DNA of 8,057 bases from an uncultured Clostridium sp. (lineage in GTDB: Bacteria; Bacillota; Clostridia; Clostridiales; Clostridiaceae): positions 1 to 8,057 of the forward strand of contig NZ_CALEVF010000299.1 in assembly GCF_937920395.1 (NCBI RefSeq), written 5' to 3'. This document shows, piece after piece, positions 1 to 5,225 of the stretch. Under the pieces are notes generated by a model. That model did not search any database and was not told the origin of the DNA. It saw nothing but the letters and a program-made list of their open reading frames with translations. How positions within the stretch are numbered: the stretch's first letter is position 1; each line of letters opens with the position of its first letter. The translations under genes were made by a program, and so were the position numbers.

Positions 1-67
1 ATTACAGTAGCGGGGGCTGCTGTGGATTTAAACCACATTCCCTTTTCACCTAATAATTTAGGCACCT
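1..67 (-). ncRNA. Cobalamin riboswitch, 5' half (cut by window edge)
   Basis: Read on the minus strand, the sequence starts with AGGTGCC (67-61), continues through AGGTGAAAAGGGAA, and has a TGTGG/CCACA hairpin followed by GCAGCCCCCGCTACTGTAA. These blocks match, in order, the conserved 5' half of the adenosylcobalamin-sensing aptamer (AGGTGCC, AAGGGAA, a variable hairpin, CCCGCnACTGTAA). The 3' half, including the B12-box region and expression platform, lies beyond the left edge. The element therefore regulates a leftward gene outside the window, very probably for cobalamin or cobalt transport or synthesis. That gene's identity is inference. Confidence 0.92.
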
Positions 68-91
68 AAAATTATATTCAATTATATTATT

Positions 92-120
92 ATTTTATTA
101 TAATTAAGGTTCAGTGTCAA
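92..120 (-). promoter_or_regulatory. Sigma-A promoter of the cobalamin riboswitch transcript
   Basis: On the minus strand a perfect -35 TTGACA (120-115) is followed after exactly 17 nt by TAAAAT (97-92), a 5/6 match to the -10 consensus. The predicted start near 85 puts the riboswitch's first conserved block about 18 nt into the transcript. The promoter lies outside the flanking RAYT element, whose left repeat begins at 146, so it appears intact. Confidence 0.75.
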
Positions 121-145
121 TATCATTTTAAAACTTAAACCTAGA

Positions 146-165
146 GGGGACGGTTAACAACTAAT
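146..165 (+). repeat. GGGACGGTTAACAA repeat, left copy (opposite orientation)
   Basis: Positions 147-165 are identical over 19 nt to the copy at 4594-4612 read on the minus strand. The bases before it are TAGAG rather than GTAG, so this end has a variant 5' tetranucleotide. A weak CTAAT/ATTAG pairing (161-165 with 180-184) could form the associated hairpin. Confidence 0.8.
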
Positions 166-257
166 GAACCAATGTACTTATTAGCCCACAAGAAAATGAA
201 TATCATTTTGCAACCTAGGTAACAATTAAAATGATACTTATTAAGCGAGGTGATTTT

Positions 258-1169
258 ATGCCAAGAGCGGCAAGAATAAAAACAGATGATTCAATATTTC
301 ATATTATGTGTAAAAGTATAAGCGAGGTAACTTTATTCAAGGATGATGAAGATAAGAGACGGTATTTGTTACTTATAAAAAAGTATAAGACACTCCATAA
401 TTTCAAGCTTTACGGGTACTGTCTTATGGATAACCATGCTCATTTAATGATTGATGCTAACGGCTGTGATATATCAAAAATAATGCACGGAATAAATTTT
501 TCTTATGCAATGTATTTTAATAGAAAATACGCGCGAGAAGGACACCTTTTTAAAGATAGATTTAAGAGTAAAATTGTTTATAGCGACAGGTATTTAAGGA
601 CCTTATCTCTTTACATGCACAATAATCCTACAGCCATAGTTGAGTATAAAGATTCTCCTGAAAAATACATCTTTTCTAGTTTATCAATATTTTTAGGAAA
701 AGAACCTGATTCTTTCAACCTAGTTGATTATGTATTTGTTATGAGTCTATTTGGTAAAACCCTTAAAAGTGCAAGGAAAAATTACTATGACCTCCTCTTT
801 AGATGTAATGAAGAAAAATTAGAACAAGAAATGGAATTTGAAGATGAAAAAACAGCTTATAATAGTGAAAGGAATATACTAATACGCAACTTTAAGCCAG
901 AAGATATATTAGAATTCATAGCATCAAAAATGAATATATCAAAGATTCATCTTCATACTAAATACAGTAGAAAGTTTGTACATGCAAAAGCTTTAGCAGT
1001 TATTTTAATGAGAAGTCTTTGTAATTTTAAATCAAAAGATATATCTATAACACTTGGAAATATTACGCAAGCTAGAGTATCCAGATTAAGCAATATTGGT
1101 ATAGGTTTAATTAGTACAGAAAAAAAATATGAAAATATTATTGATGATTTTATTAAATGTTATACTTAA
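258..1169 (+). CDS. REP-associated tyrosine transposase (Y1/IS200-like) with DnaA-like C-terminal domain
   Basis: This 303-residue protein is a single-strand HUH endonuclease-type transposase. The N-terminus MPRAARI matches the usual start of the family. The HUH motif is N-H-A-H-L (His60, His62), followed by GHLFKDRFKS (95-104) and L-Y-M-H-N-N-P (118-124), in which Tyr119 is the expected catalytic tyrosine. The C-terminal third (about 215-290) resembles the DnaA-type helix-turn-helix found on many longer RAYT proteins, which could bind duplex DNA. Start choice: an ATG at 231 is possible, but GAGGTGA at 247-253 precedes the ATG at 258, where the family homology begins. The reading frame is open with all key residues present, so the enzyme is probably active. 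Its likely substrates are the GTAGGGACGG repeats at its own ends and at 4522-4615 (inference). Confidence 0.88.
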   Translation: MPRAARIKTDDSIFHIMCKSISEVTLFKDDEDKRRYLLLIKKYKTLHNFKLYGYCLMDNHAHLMIDANGCDISKIMHGINFSYAMYFNRKYAREGHLFKDRFKSKIVYSDRYLRTLSLYMHNNPTAIVEYKDSPEKYIFSSLSIFLGKEPDSFNLVDYVFVMSLFGKTLKSARKNYYDLLFRCNEEKLEQEMEFEDEKTAYNSERNILIRNFKPEDILEFIASKMNISKIHLHTKYSRKFVHAKALAVILMRSLCNFKSKDISITLGNITQARVSRLSNIGIGLISTEKKYENIIDDFIKCYT

Positions 1170-1312
1170 TAAGTATTATATAGAATTTTTAAAATTTAAA
1201 AATAATATATAACTTTGTTTTTTGTGATAACCTTGGACAAGCATGGTAAATACGCTATTTATTAATACATAGAATCAAAATACTAGATTAAATAGTTAAT
1301 TTAGTCGTAAAA

Positions 1313-1340
1313 AGGTGCAAATTCAAAAAAATTTGCACCT
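1313..1340 (-). terminator. Perfect 10-bp hairpin, probable terminator of the cobTCUS transcript
   Basis: AGGTGCAAAT (1313-1322) and ATTTGCACCT (1331-1340) form a perfect stem with an 8-nt loop. Read leftward, the stem is followed by TTTT, consistent with a weak intrinsic terminator about 35 nt past the cobS stop. It lies inside the right repeat of the RAYT element, so it may instead be the element's own end hairpin, or serve both roles. Confidence 0.55.
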
Positions 1341-1350
1341 AAATAATAGC

Positions 1351-1374
1351 TAATTAATTGTTAACCGTCCCTAC
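1351..1374 (-). repeat. GTAGGGACGGTTAACAA repeat, right end of RAYT element
   Basis: On the minus strand this reads GTAGGGACGGTTAACAATTA. It is inverted relative to the copy at 146-165 and in the same orientation as the two copies upstream of cobT. Its GTAG directly follows the cobS stop codon, giving ATAAGTAGGG, the same junction context as the copy ending at 4615. Confidence 0.85.
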
Positions 1375-2133
1375 TTATGCATGATTAATTGCAATAAATA
1401 TAATCATTGTTAAAATCTCAACTAATTCATTATTAGCTCCCAAACTATCTCCTGTAAGTCCTGTAATTTTACTCTCGCAGAATTTATTAAATAAGAAGCT
1501 TAAAAATAACCCTGGAACTATTAATATAATACTTGTTTTGATTCCTATTAATACTGTTCCAAGTATAATAGTTATGATTCCAGCTATTACCAGTCTTTTC
1601 ACATCAATATTCCCAATATATATATTTCCTGAACCTTTCTCTTTAGCATTTTTTCCTATAAACGATATAAATACCACAGTAAATCTTGCAATTATTGGAG
1701 TAGCTATTAATATAAGTGGTAAATTAATTTGTATGATGGCGGTCACCGCCGCATATCGTGCTAACATATCAAATACTATAGCGATAGTTGCGAAAGTGCC
1801 TACTGAACTATCTTTCATAACCTCAATTATTTTGTATTTATCACCTTTTAATGAAAAGAATCCATCGCATGTATCTCCAAGTCCATCAACATGCAATCCT
1901 CCAGTAATAATTATAGGTATAATAACTACAAATATTGCTGTAATATTTACCGGTAGCACTTTTATTAACAAATAATAAACTACCCATTGAACTAGTCCTA
2001 TAAATAATCCTACTATAGGAAAAAATATAGATCCTCGCTTAAAGTTTTCTTTCTCGCACTTTAAACTTTTATTTATAGGTATTCTAGTGAAAAACTGGAA
2101 AAACAGTAAAAAATCATTTAAATATTCTCTCAT
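1375..2133 (-). CDS. cobS: Adenosylcobinamide-GDP ribazoletransferase (cobalamin synthase)
   Basis: A 252-residue integral membrane enzyme that joins adenosylcobinamide-GDP with alpha-ribazole (or its phosphate), the last joining step of the nucleotide-loop pathway. Hallmarks are the N-terminal F-F-T-R-I-P motif (15-19), the acidic metal-binding motif G-G-L-H-V-D-G-L-G-D-T-C-D-G (78-91) and M-K-D-S-S-V-G-T-F (106-114). Several hydrophobic segments are visible (about 36-60, 62-80, 110-150, 178-215), and the length is normal. It is the last gene of the cobT-C-U-S operon, 57 nt after cobU. The ATG at 2133 is fixed by in-frame TAATAA just before it. Its Shine-Dalgarno lies about 32 nt upstream, with a hairpin and a 6-codon mini-ORF between. 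The stop codon touches the right repeat of the RAYT element. Confidence 0.95.
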   Translation of the reverse strand: MREYLNDFLLFFQFFTRIPINKSLKCEKENFKRGSIFFPIVGLFIGLVQWVVYYLLIKVLPVNITAIFVVIIPIIITGGLHVDGLGDTCDGFFSLKGDKYKIIEVMKDSSVGTFATIAIVFDMLARYAAVTAIIQINLPLILIATPIIARFTVVFISFIGKNAKEKGSGNIYIGNIDVKRLVIAGIITIILGTVLIGIKTSIILIVPGLFLSFLFNKFCESKITGLTGDSLGANNELVEILTMIIFIAINHA

Positions 2134-2136
2134 TTA

Positions 2137-2172
2137 TTACTTGCAATGCCCTACCATTGCAAGGTTCACCTC
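2137..2172 (-). promoter_or_regulatory. cobS translation-initiation region: SD, hairpin and 6-codon mini-ORF
   Basis: On the minus strand GAGGTGA (2172-2166) is followed 8 nt later by ATG (2157), which opens the mini-ORF M-V-G-H-C-K-stop (2157-2137). A second TAA and then the cobS ATG at 2133 follow directly. The same bases form a perfect hairpin, TTGCAATG (2141-2148) with CATTGCAA (2155-2162), with a 6-nt loop. Folding the hairpin shortens the SD-to-cobS ATG distance from 32 to about 10 nt. Either termination-reinitiation from the mini-ORF or hairpin-bridged initiation could serve cobS. The choice is inference; the sequence layout is directly visible. Confidence 0.6.
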
Positions 2173-2190
2173 TTTCCTAGATAATAAAAA

Positions 2191-2739
2191 TCATTTTAAT
2201 TTTAAAGATAACCCGCAAGAAACCAGATATACCTCATCACTTTGGCTTGCTATATATTGATTTACGTACCCTGCTATATCCCTAAATACTCTACTAAGTT
2301 TAGTCTCAGGTACAAGACCAGAACCTACCTCATTAGTTACCATAACTAAATTTTTATTAGATACCCTAGCTTTTAATATTAACTTTTCAAACTGAGTCTT
2401 TATATCATCTAATAATAAATCTATCTTTACCATAGACATACTATCAAAGTCCATTTTTTCCTTAAACATTAAATTAGTTATCATAATTGTAACGCAATCA
2501 AGTAGTATATTGTTTATATTATATTTTTCTATAGCCTTATCTAAATCCAAAAATCCCTCATAGGTTGTCCATCTTGCATTTCTCGAGTCTATATGTTTTT
2601 TTATTCGATTTTCCATTTCCACATCTGTAACTATTGCCGTTGCTATATATAAAACATCATCAGTCTCTTCGAAAATTTTTTCAGCAAACCCACTTTTACC
2701 ACTTCTACTTCCACCAGTTACTAGAGTTATTTTACCCAT
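2191..2739 (-). CDS. cobU: Bifunctional adenosylcobinamide kinase / adenosylcobinamide-phosphate guanylyltransferase
   Basis: This 182-residue cytoplasmic enzyme phosphorylates adenosylcobinamide and then transfers GMP from GTP to give adenosylcobinamide-GDP, the CobS substrate. The P-loop G-G-S-R-S-G-K-S is at 9-16. The Y-I-A-T-A block (31-35) is followed by E-M-E-N-R-I-K-K-H-I (41-50), whose His49 fits the guanylylated histidine. T-N-E-V-G-S-G-L-V-P (135-144) and F-R-D-I-A-G-Y-V-N-Q (152-161) are also typical. Full length. The gap after cobC is only 13 nt and the AGGAG Shine-Dalgarno overlaps the cobC TAG stop, which suggests translational coupling. Confidence 0.96.
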   Translation of the reverse strand: MGKITLVTGGSRSGKSGFAEKIFEETDDVLYIATAIVTDVEMENRIKKHIDSRNARWTTYEGFLDLDKAIEKYNINNILLDCVTIMITNLMFKEKMDFDSMSMVKIDLLLDDIKTQFEKLILKARVSNKNLVMVTNEVGSGLVPETKLSRVFRDIAGYVNQYIASQSDEVYLVSCGLSLKLK

Positions 2740-2752
2740 ATATAATCATCTC

Positions 2753-3340
2753 CTAGATATGCATAATAGCATCAATATATAAATTACCATATTCATATTT
2801 AATAATGCTTATATCACCATTTTTACAACCAAATTTCCAAAATAAATCTATGTTTTCATCCATAATATAACAGTATATAGCTCTTATAACGCCAGAATGA
2901 GCACATATTAAAATATTATGAACATCTAACCTTTTAATATCATCCATAAAGCTCTTAACACGTTTGCATAACTCAATATAGCTCTCGCCCTGAGGTGGTA
3001 CAAATTCTTTCCAATTATCCGTCCAACACAAACATTCCTTAGGATAAAACATCTTAATCTCTTCGTAAGTTTTACCTTCAAAGTCGCCAAAATTAGTTTC
3101 ATTTATTCTACTATCTTGTATAATCTCCATTTCTTTTAACCCTAAAGCTAGTTTTGCCATTTCTAAAGTTCTTATTTTATCACTAACATATACTCTATCT
3201 AGTTTAATATCATTAAAGAATTTTTTTGCCTTATTCCCTTGAATTACACCTATTTCATTTAGGCCTATATCCAAATTACCATAATAAGATCCTTTTCTAT
3301 TTTCTTCAGTTTGACCATGTCTTAACAAATATATATTCAT
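2753..3340 (-). CDS. cobC: Alpha-ribazole phosphatase (histidine phosphatase family)
   Basis: A 195-residue phosphoglycerate-mutase-like enzyme, expected to remove the 5' phosphate of alpha-ribazole phosphate made by CobT. The catalytic R-H-G-Q-T is at 7-11, with His8 the phosphorylated residue. Arg57, Glu81 (in N-E-T-N-F-G-D-F-E-G) and His148 (in A-H-S-G) complete the four-pocket active site. Histidine phosphatases are a broad family and the motifs alone do not prove the substrate, but the position between cobT and cobU makes CobC the natural call. It starts 22 nt after cobT behind a weak GGGGCGA ribosome-binding site. Confidence 0.9.
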   Translation of the reverse strand: MNIYLLRHGQTEENRKGSYYGNLDIGLNEIGVIQGNKAKKFFNDIKLDRVYVSDKIRTLEMAKLALGLKEMEIIQDSRINETNFGDFEGKTYEEIKMFYPKECLCWTDNWKEFVPPQGESYIELCKRVKSFMDDIKRLDVHNILICAHSGVIRAIYCYIMDENIDLFWKFGCKNGDISIIKYEYGNLYIDAIMHI

Positions 3341-3362
3341 AATTTATTCGCCCCAGTCTACC

Positions 3363-4451
3363 CTAAGATATGTCTAAGAGATTCTCTCTTATATCAATAT
3401 ACTTTTTACTATCAAGCTTCGCATCTTCGAACGTTCCCATATTATCCATTGTAAACAAAGCTGCTTCAATAATATTAAAAGCCAAAGGACAACCTGAACC
3501 TTCTCCAAGTCTCATGTTTAAATTAAGCATAGGTTTTAAGCCAATTTCTTTCATTACAAAAGCTGCTCCTGGTTCCGCAGATAAATGTGATGCAAATATA
3601 TACCCTATTACTAATGGGTTTAATTTATAAGCGCAGAGTGCTGCTGCTGATGCTATAAAACCATCAATAACAATAGGCACCCTATTTTTAGCTGCACCTA
3701 GAAAACAACCACACAGTCCTGAAATGTCAAATCCACCAACTTTTGAGATAACATCAATAACATCATTTTTATCTGGTTTATTTACCTCAATAGATTTTTT
3801 AATAACCTTTTTTTTATTAATAAATTGCTTTTCTGTAATTCCAGAGCCTTTCCCAACTGACCCTTCAACCTCAAGTCCAGAAAACACGCTTAAGATTGCT
3901 GCACTTGTAGCAGTATTTCCAACCCCCATTTCACCTGTTCCAAACAAATCATAACCCTTGCAAACTAAATCATCAACTGTTTCAATTCCAACTTCAATAG
4001 CCTTAATAGTCTGCTCTCTAGTCATTGCGGGTCCCTTCATCATGTTTTTAGTACCATACGCTATCTTTTTATTAATAATTTTAGGATTATTAAAATCTGC
4101 ATCAACCCCTACATCTACAACAGTAATATCACTTCCTGAAAATTTCGATAACGCATATACACCTGTTATCTTTTTAGTGAAATTATTCGTGACTGTAGCT
4201 GTTACGCTTTTAGGACAATTAGATACATCTTCCTCCACAACCCCATTATCACTACACATTATAACAACATTTTTTTTATTAATTTTATTATGTATGTTCC
4301 CAGTAATTCCTGCCATCTTAGCAATGATATTTTCTAATTCACCAAGACTTCCTATAGGTTTTGATAAACTATCAAGCCTATTCCATGCCATTTTTATTGC
4401 TTCATTATTTGGCGGTTCTATACTTTCCAATGTTTCTTGTAGAAGTCCCAT
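3363..4451 (-). CDS. cobT: Nicotinate-nucleotide--dimethylbenzimidazole phosphoribosyltransferase
   Basis: A 362-residue cytoplasmic enzyme that transfers phosphoribose from nicotinate mononucleotide to dimethylbenzimidazole or another lower-ligand base, giving alpha-ribazole phosphate. Family blocks are K-P-I-G-S-L-G-E-L-E (31-40), C-S-D-N-G-V-V-E-E (66-74), G-T-G-E-M-G-V-G-N-T (171-180), S-H-L-S-A-E-P-G-A-A (around 290) and R-L-G-E-G-S-G (314-320). Glu317 is at the position of the catalytic base known from Salmonella CobT. The frame stays open 25 codons upstream to 4526, but the ATG at 4451 is chosen because AGGGGG lies 8 nt before it and family homology begins there. The longer start would also overlap the predicted promoter. 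First gene of the cob operon. Confidence 0.95.
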   Translation of the reverse strand: MGLLQETLESIEPPNNEAIKMAWNRLDSLSKPIGSLGELENIIAKMAGITGNIHNKINKKNVVIMCSDNGVVEEDVSNCPKSVTATVTNNFTKKITGVYALSKFSGSDITVVDVGVDADFNNPKIINKKIAYGTKNMMKGPAMTREQTIKAIEVGIETVDDLVCKGYDLFGTGEMGVGNTATSAAILSVFSGLEVEGSVGKGSGITEKQFINKKKVIKKSIEVNKPDKNDVIDVISKVGGFDISGLCGCFLGAAKNRVPIVIDGFIASAAALCAYKLNPLVIGYIFASHLSAEPGAAFVMKEIGLKPMLNLNMRLGEGSGCPLAFNIIEAALFTMDNMGTFEDAKLDSKKYIDIRENLLDIS

Positions 4452-4488
4452 TTGTTTATCCCCCTGCTCATCTAAGTTTATTACATTA

Positions 4489-4517
4489 ATAGTATTCCAA
4501 AGGAAAAACTTTTTCAA
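4489..4517 (-). promoter_or_regulatory. Predicted sigma-A promoter of the cobTCUS operon
   Basis: On the minus strand TTGAAA (4517-4512) is separated by 17 nt from TACTAT (4494-4489), matching 5/6 and 4/6 of the consensus. The predicted start near 4482 leaves a leader of only about 30 nt, too short for a cobalamin riboswitch. The REP-like hairpin at 4522-4558 lies directly upstream of the -35 element. Confidence 0.5.
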
Positions 4518-4521
4518 GCAA

Positions 4522-4570
4522 AACAAATAATTAACATCAATAATGTTAATTATTTGTTAACCGTCCCTAC
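4522..4570 (-). repeat. REP-like unit 1: GTAGGGACGGTT plus perfect 16-bp hairpin
   Basis: The minus strand reads GTAGGGACGGTT (4570-4559), followed at once by a perfect 16-bp stem, arms 4543-4558 and 4522-4537, around a 5-nt loop. A 5' GTAG next to a hairpin is the layout recognised by RAYT proteins in known REP systems. This unit is not inside a gene and is a probable non-autonomous partner of the transposase at 258-1169. Confidence 0.8.
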
Positions 4571-4583
4571 CTTAATCACTCTC

Positions 4584-4615
4584 AACAACACTAATTAGTT
4601 GTTAACCGTCCCTAC
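4584..4615 (-). repeat. REP-like unit 2: GTAGGGACGGTT plus short hairpin
   Basis: This is the same design as the neighbouring unit: GTAGGGACGGTT (4615-4604) followed by AACAAC/GTTGTT arms (4598-4603 with 4584-4589) and an 8-nt loop. It lies in tandem, in the same orientation, 45 nt from unit 1. Over 19 nt it is identical to the left end of the RAYT element, closer than to unit 1. Confidence 0.8.
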
Positions 4616-4630
4616 TTATTCCTCAAACTA

Positions 4631-4664
4631 AAAGAGCAGAGACACCTAAATGTCCCTGCTCTTT
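4631..4664 (-). terminator. Hairpin terminator after the DUF3892-type gene
   Basis: A 9-bp stem (AAAGAGCAG with CTGCTCTTT), one mismatch and 4 more base pairs surround a 6-nt loop. It begins 10 nt past the stop at 4675. Read leftward the stem runs into TTTT, a short but usable tail; read rightward it runs into a T-rich stretch, so it may act in both directions. Confidence 0.7.
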
Positions 4665-4674
4665 ATATTTTCTA

Positions 4675-4935
4675 CTAATAAATATCGTTATCATCTATAA
4701 TTGGTAAGCTTTCTAAATTATTCGCTTTATTTTGATCAGGTAGACTTCTTAGGAATTCTTCCCCTTTTTTCGAAGTTGACACAGATACTCCACTTATATT
4801 TCCTTGCTTAGCTAATGAGACAGCTTGTTCTTTTGATATTATCTCTCCATTTTCAAGTTCGTATGCGGTTATCTCTCCTTGATTGTCTTTCGCCACTTTA
4901 CTAATTGTATGAGTTGAGCCTTCGCTTTTATTCAT
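4675..4935 (-). CDS. Small DUF3892-type protein of unknown function
   Basis: This 86-residue, charged, soluble protein has no signal peptide or membrane segment. The pattern I-S-K-V-A-K-D (11-17), L-E-N-G-E-I-I-S-K-E-Q-A (27-38), a small-residue strand around G-V-S-V-S (49-53), F-L-R-S-L-P-D (61-67), then N-N-L-E-S-L-P (72-78) follows the DUF3892 family as I remember it. In that family a conserved LRS-P-D is followed by N-L-LP near the end. Its function is not known. It stands alone between a terminator and the divergent transporter operon. An AGGAAAGG ribosome-binding site precedes the ATG, and a minus-strand TATAAT lies at 4959-4954 without a convincing -35. Confidence 0.75.
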   Translation of the reverse strand: MNKSEGSTHTISKVAKDNQGEITAYELENGEIISKEQAVSLAKQGNISGVSVSTSKKGEEFLRSLPDQNKANNLESLPIIDDNDIY

Positions 4936-5113
4936 AATAACACTACCTTTCCTATTATATTAAATGCATAAGTAAATGCACTTTTATTGATAGATACTAA
5001 AGCAATATTAGATATTATATAAAACAAAGTATCTTCCTATACAGTTTTACCAATTATATTAATTTTATGTTATGTATTATTTAAATTATATGGCAATAAT
5101 ATGGAGAGAGTTG

Positions 5114-5143
5114 TTGCAAGTTATTCGCATTTAGGTGTATACT
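5114..5143 (+). promoter_or_regulatory. Predicted promoter of the metal ABC transporter operon
   Basis: TTGCAA (5114-5119) is followed after 18 nt by TATACT (5138-5143), a plausible sigma-A pair. It would give a leader of about 75 nt before the ATPase start. The palindrome at 5115-5129 covers the -35 and the spacer. Confidence 0.5.
5115..5129 (+). promoter_or_regulatory. Candidate Fur-family (Zur-like) operator
   Basis: TGCAAGTTATTCGCA is an imperfect 7-1-7 palindrome (5 of 7 pairs), the geometry used by Fur, Zur and PerR. It overlaps the predicted -35 of a zinc/manganese-type transporter operon, so metal-dependent repression is a reasonable inference. Which regulator acts cannot be told from the sequence. 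Confidence 0.45.
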
Positions 5144-5163
5144 ATTTGTTGCTACTATTATTT

Positions 5164-5184
5164 TATGCATATAATTATTGCATA
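5164..5184 (+). promoter_or_regulatory. Second palindrome in the transporter leader
   Basis: TATGCA (5164-5169) and TGCATA (5179-5184) are perfect inverted arms around a 9-nt AT-rich centre, followed by another TTGCATAA. It lies between the promoter and the Shine-Dalgarno. It could be a second operator or an RNA hairpin, or chance in AT-rich DNA. Confidence 0.3.
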
Positions 5185-5225
5185 ATTGCATAATTAATTT
5201 TGTAATACTTATAAGGAGGAAATTT

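Larger units (their letters stand above)
146..1374 (+). mobile_element. RAYT element: transposase gene between inverted REP-like ends
   Basis: The transposase gene at 258-1169 is bounded on the left by GGGGACGGTTAACAACTAAT (146-165) and on the right by the inverted counterpart at 1351-1374, which reads GTAGGGACGGTTAACAA on the minus strand. A RAYT gene between inverted REPs, with a GTAG tetranucleotide at the repeat's 5' end, is the known arrangement for REP-associated tyrosine transposases. The limits are drawn from the repeats. Y1 transposases make no target duplication that would confirm them, and the hairpin at 1313-1340 may belong to the element or to cobS. Confidence 0.7.

Noticed and set aside
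108..170. GGTTCA/TGAACC inverted pair as the true left end of the RAYT element
   Set aside because: Only 6 bp match, and the left arm lies in the riboswitch promoter spacer; the GGGGACGG repeat is the better boundary.
1180..1200. AT-only palindrome ATTTTTAAAATTTAAAAAT after the transposase gene as a terminator
   Set aside because: It has no GC pairs and no distinct T-tail; such palindromes are expected by chance in DNA this AT-rich.
1538..1975. Rightward open frame of 145 codons opposite cobS
   Set aside because: It is antisense to the well-supported cobS, shows no family resemblance and has no ribosome-binding site; it mirrors the hydrophobic codons of cobS.
4452..4526. N-terminal extension of CobT by 25 residues
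   Set aside because: It overlaps the predicted promoter (4489-4517), lacks an SD at 4526, and the family homology and AGGGGG site fit the ATG at 4451.
3370..4530. Three rightward open frames opposite cobT
   Set aside because: They are shadows of cobT codon usage on the opposite strand, with no start signals and no recognisable motifs.
4522..4615. CRISPR-like array from the tandem GTAGGGACGG copies
   Set aside because: There are only two adjacent copies, the hairpins differ, there is no spacer regularity and there are no cas genes.
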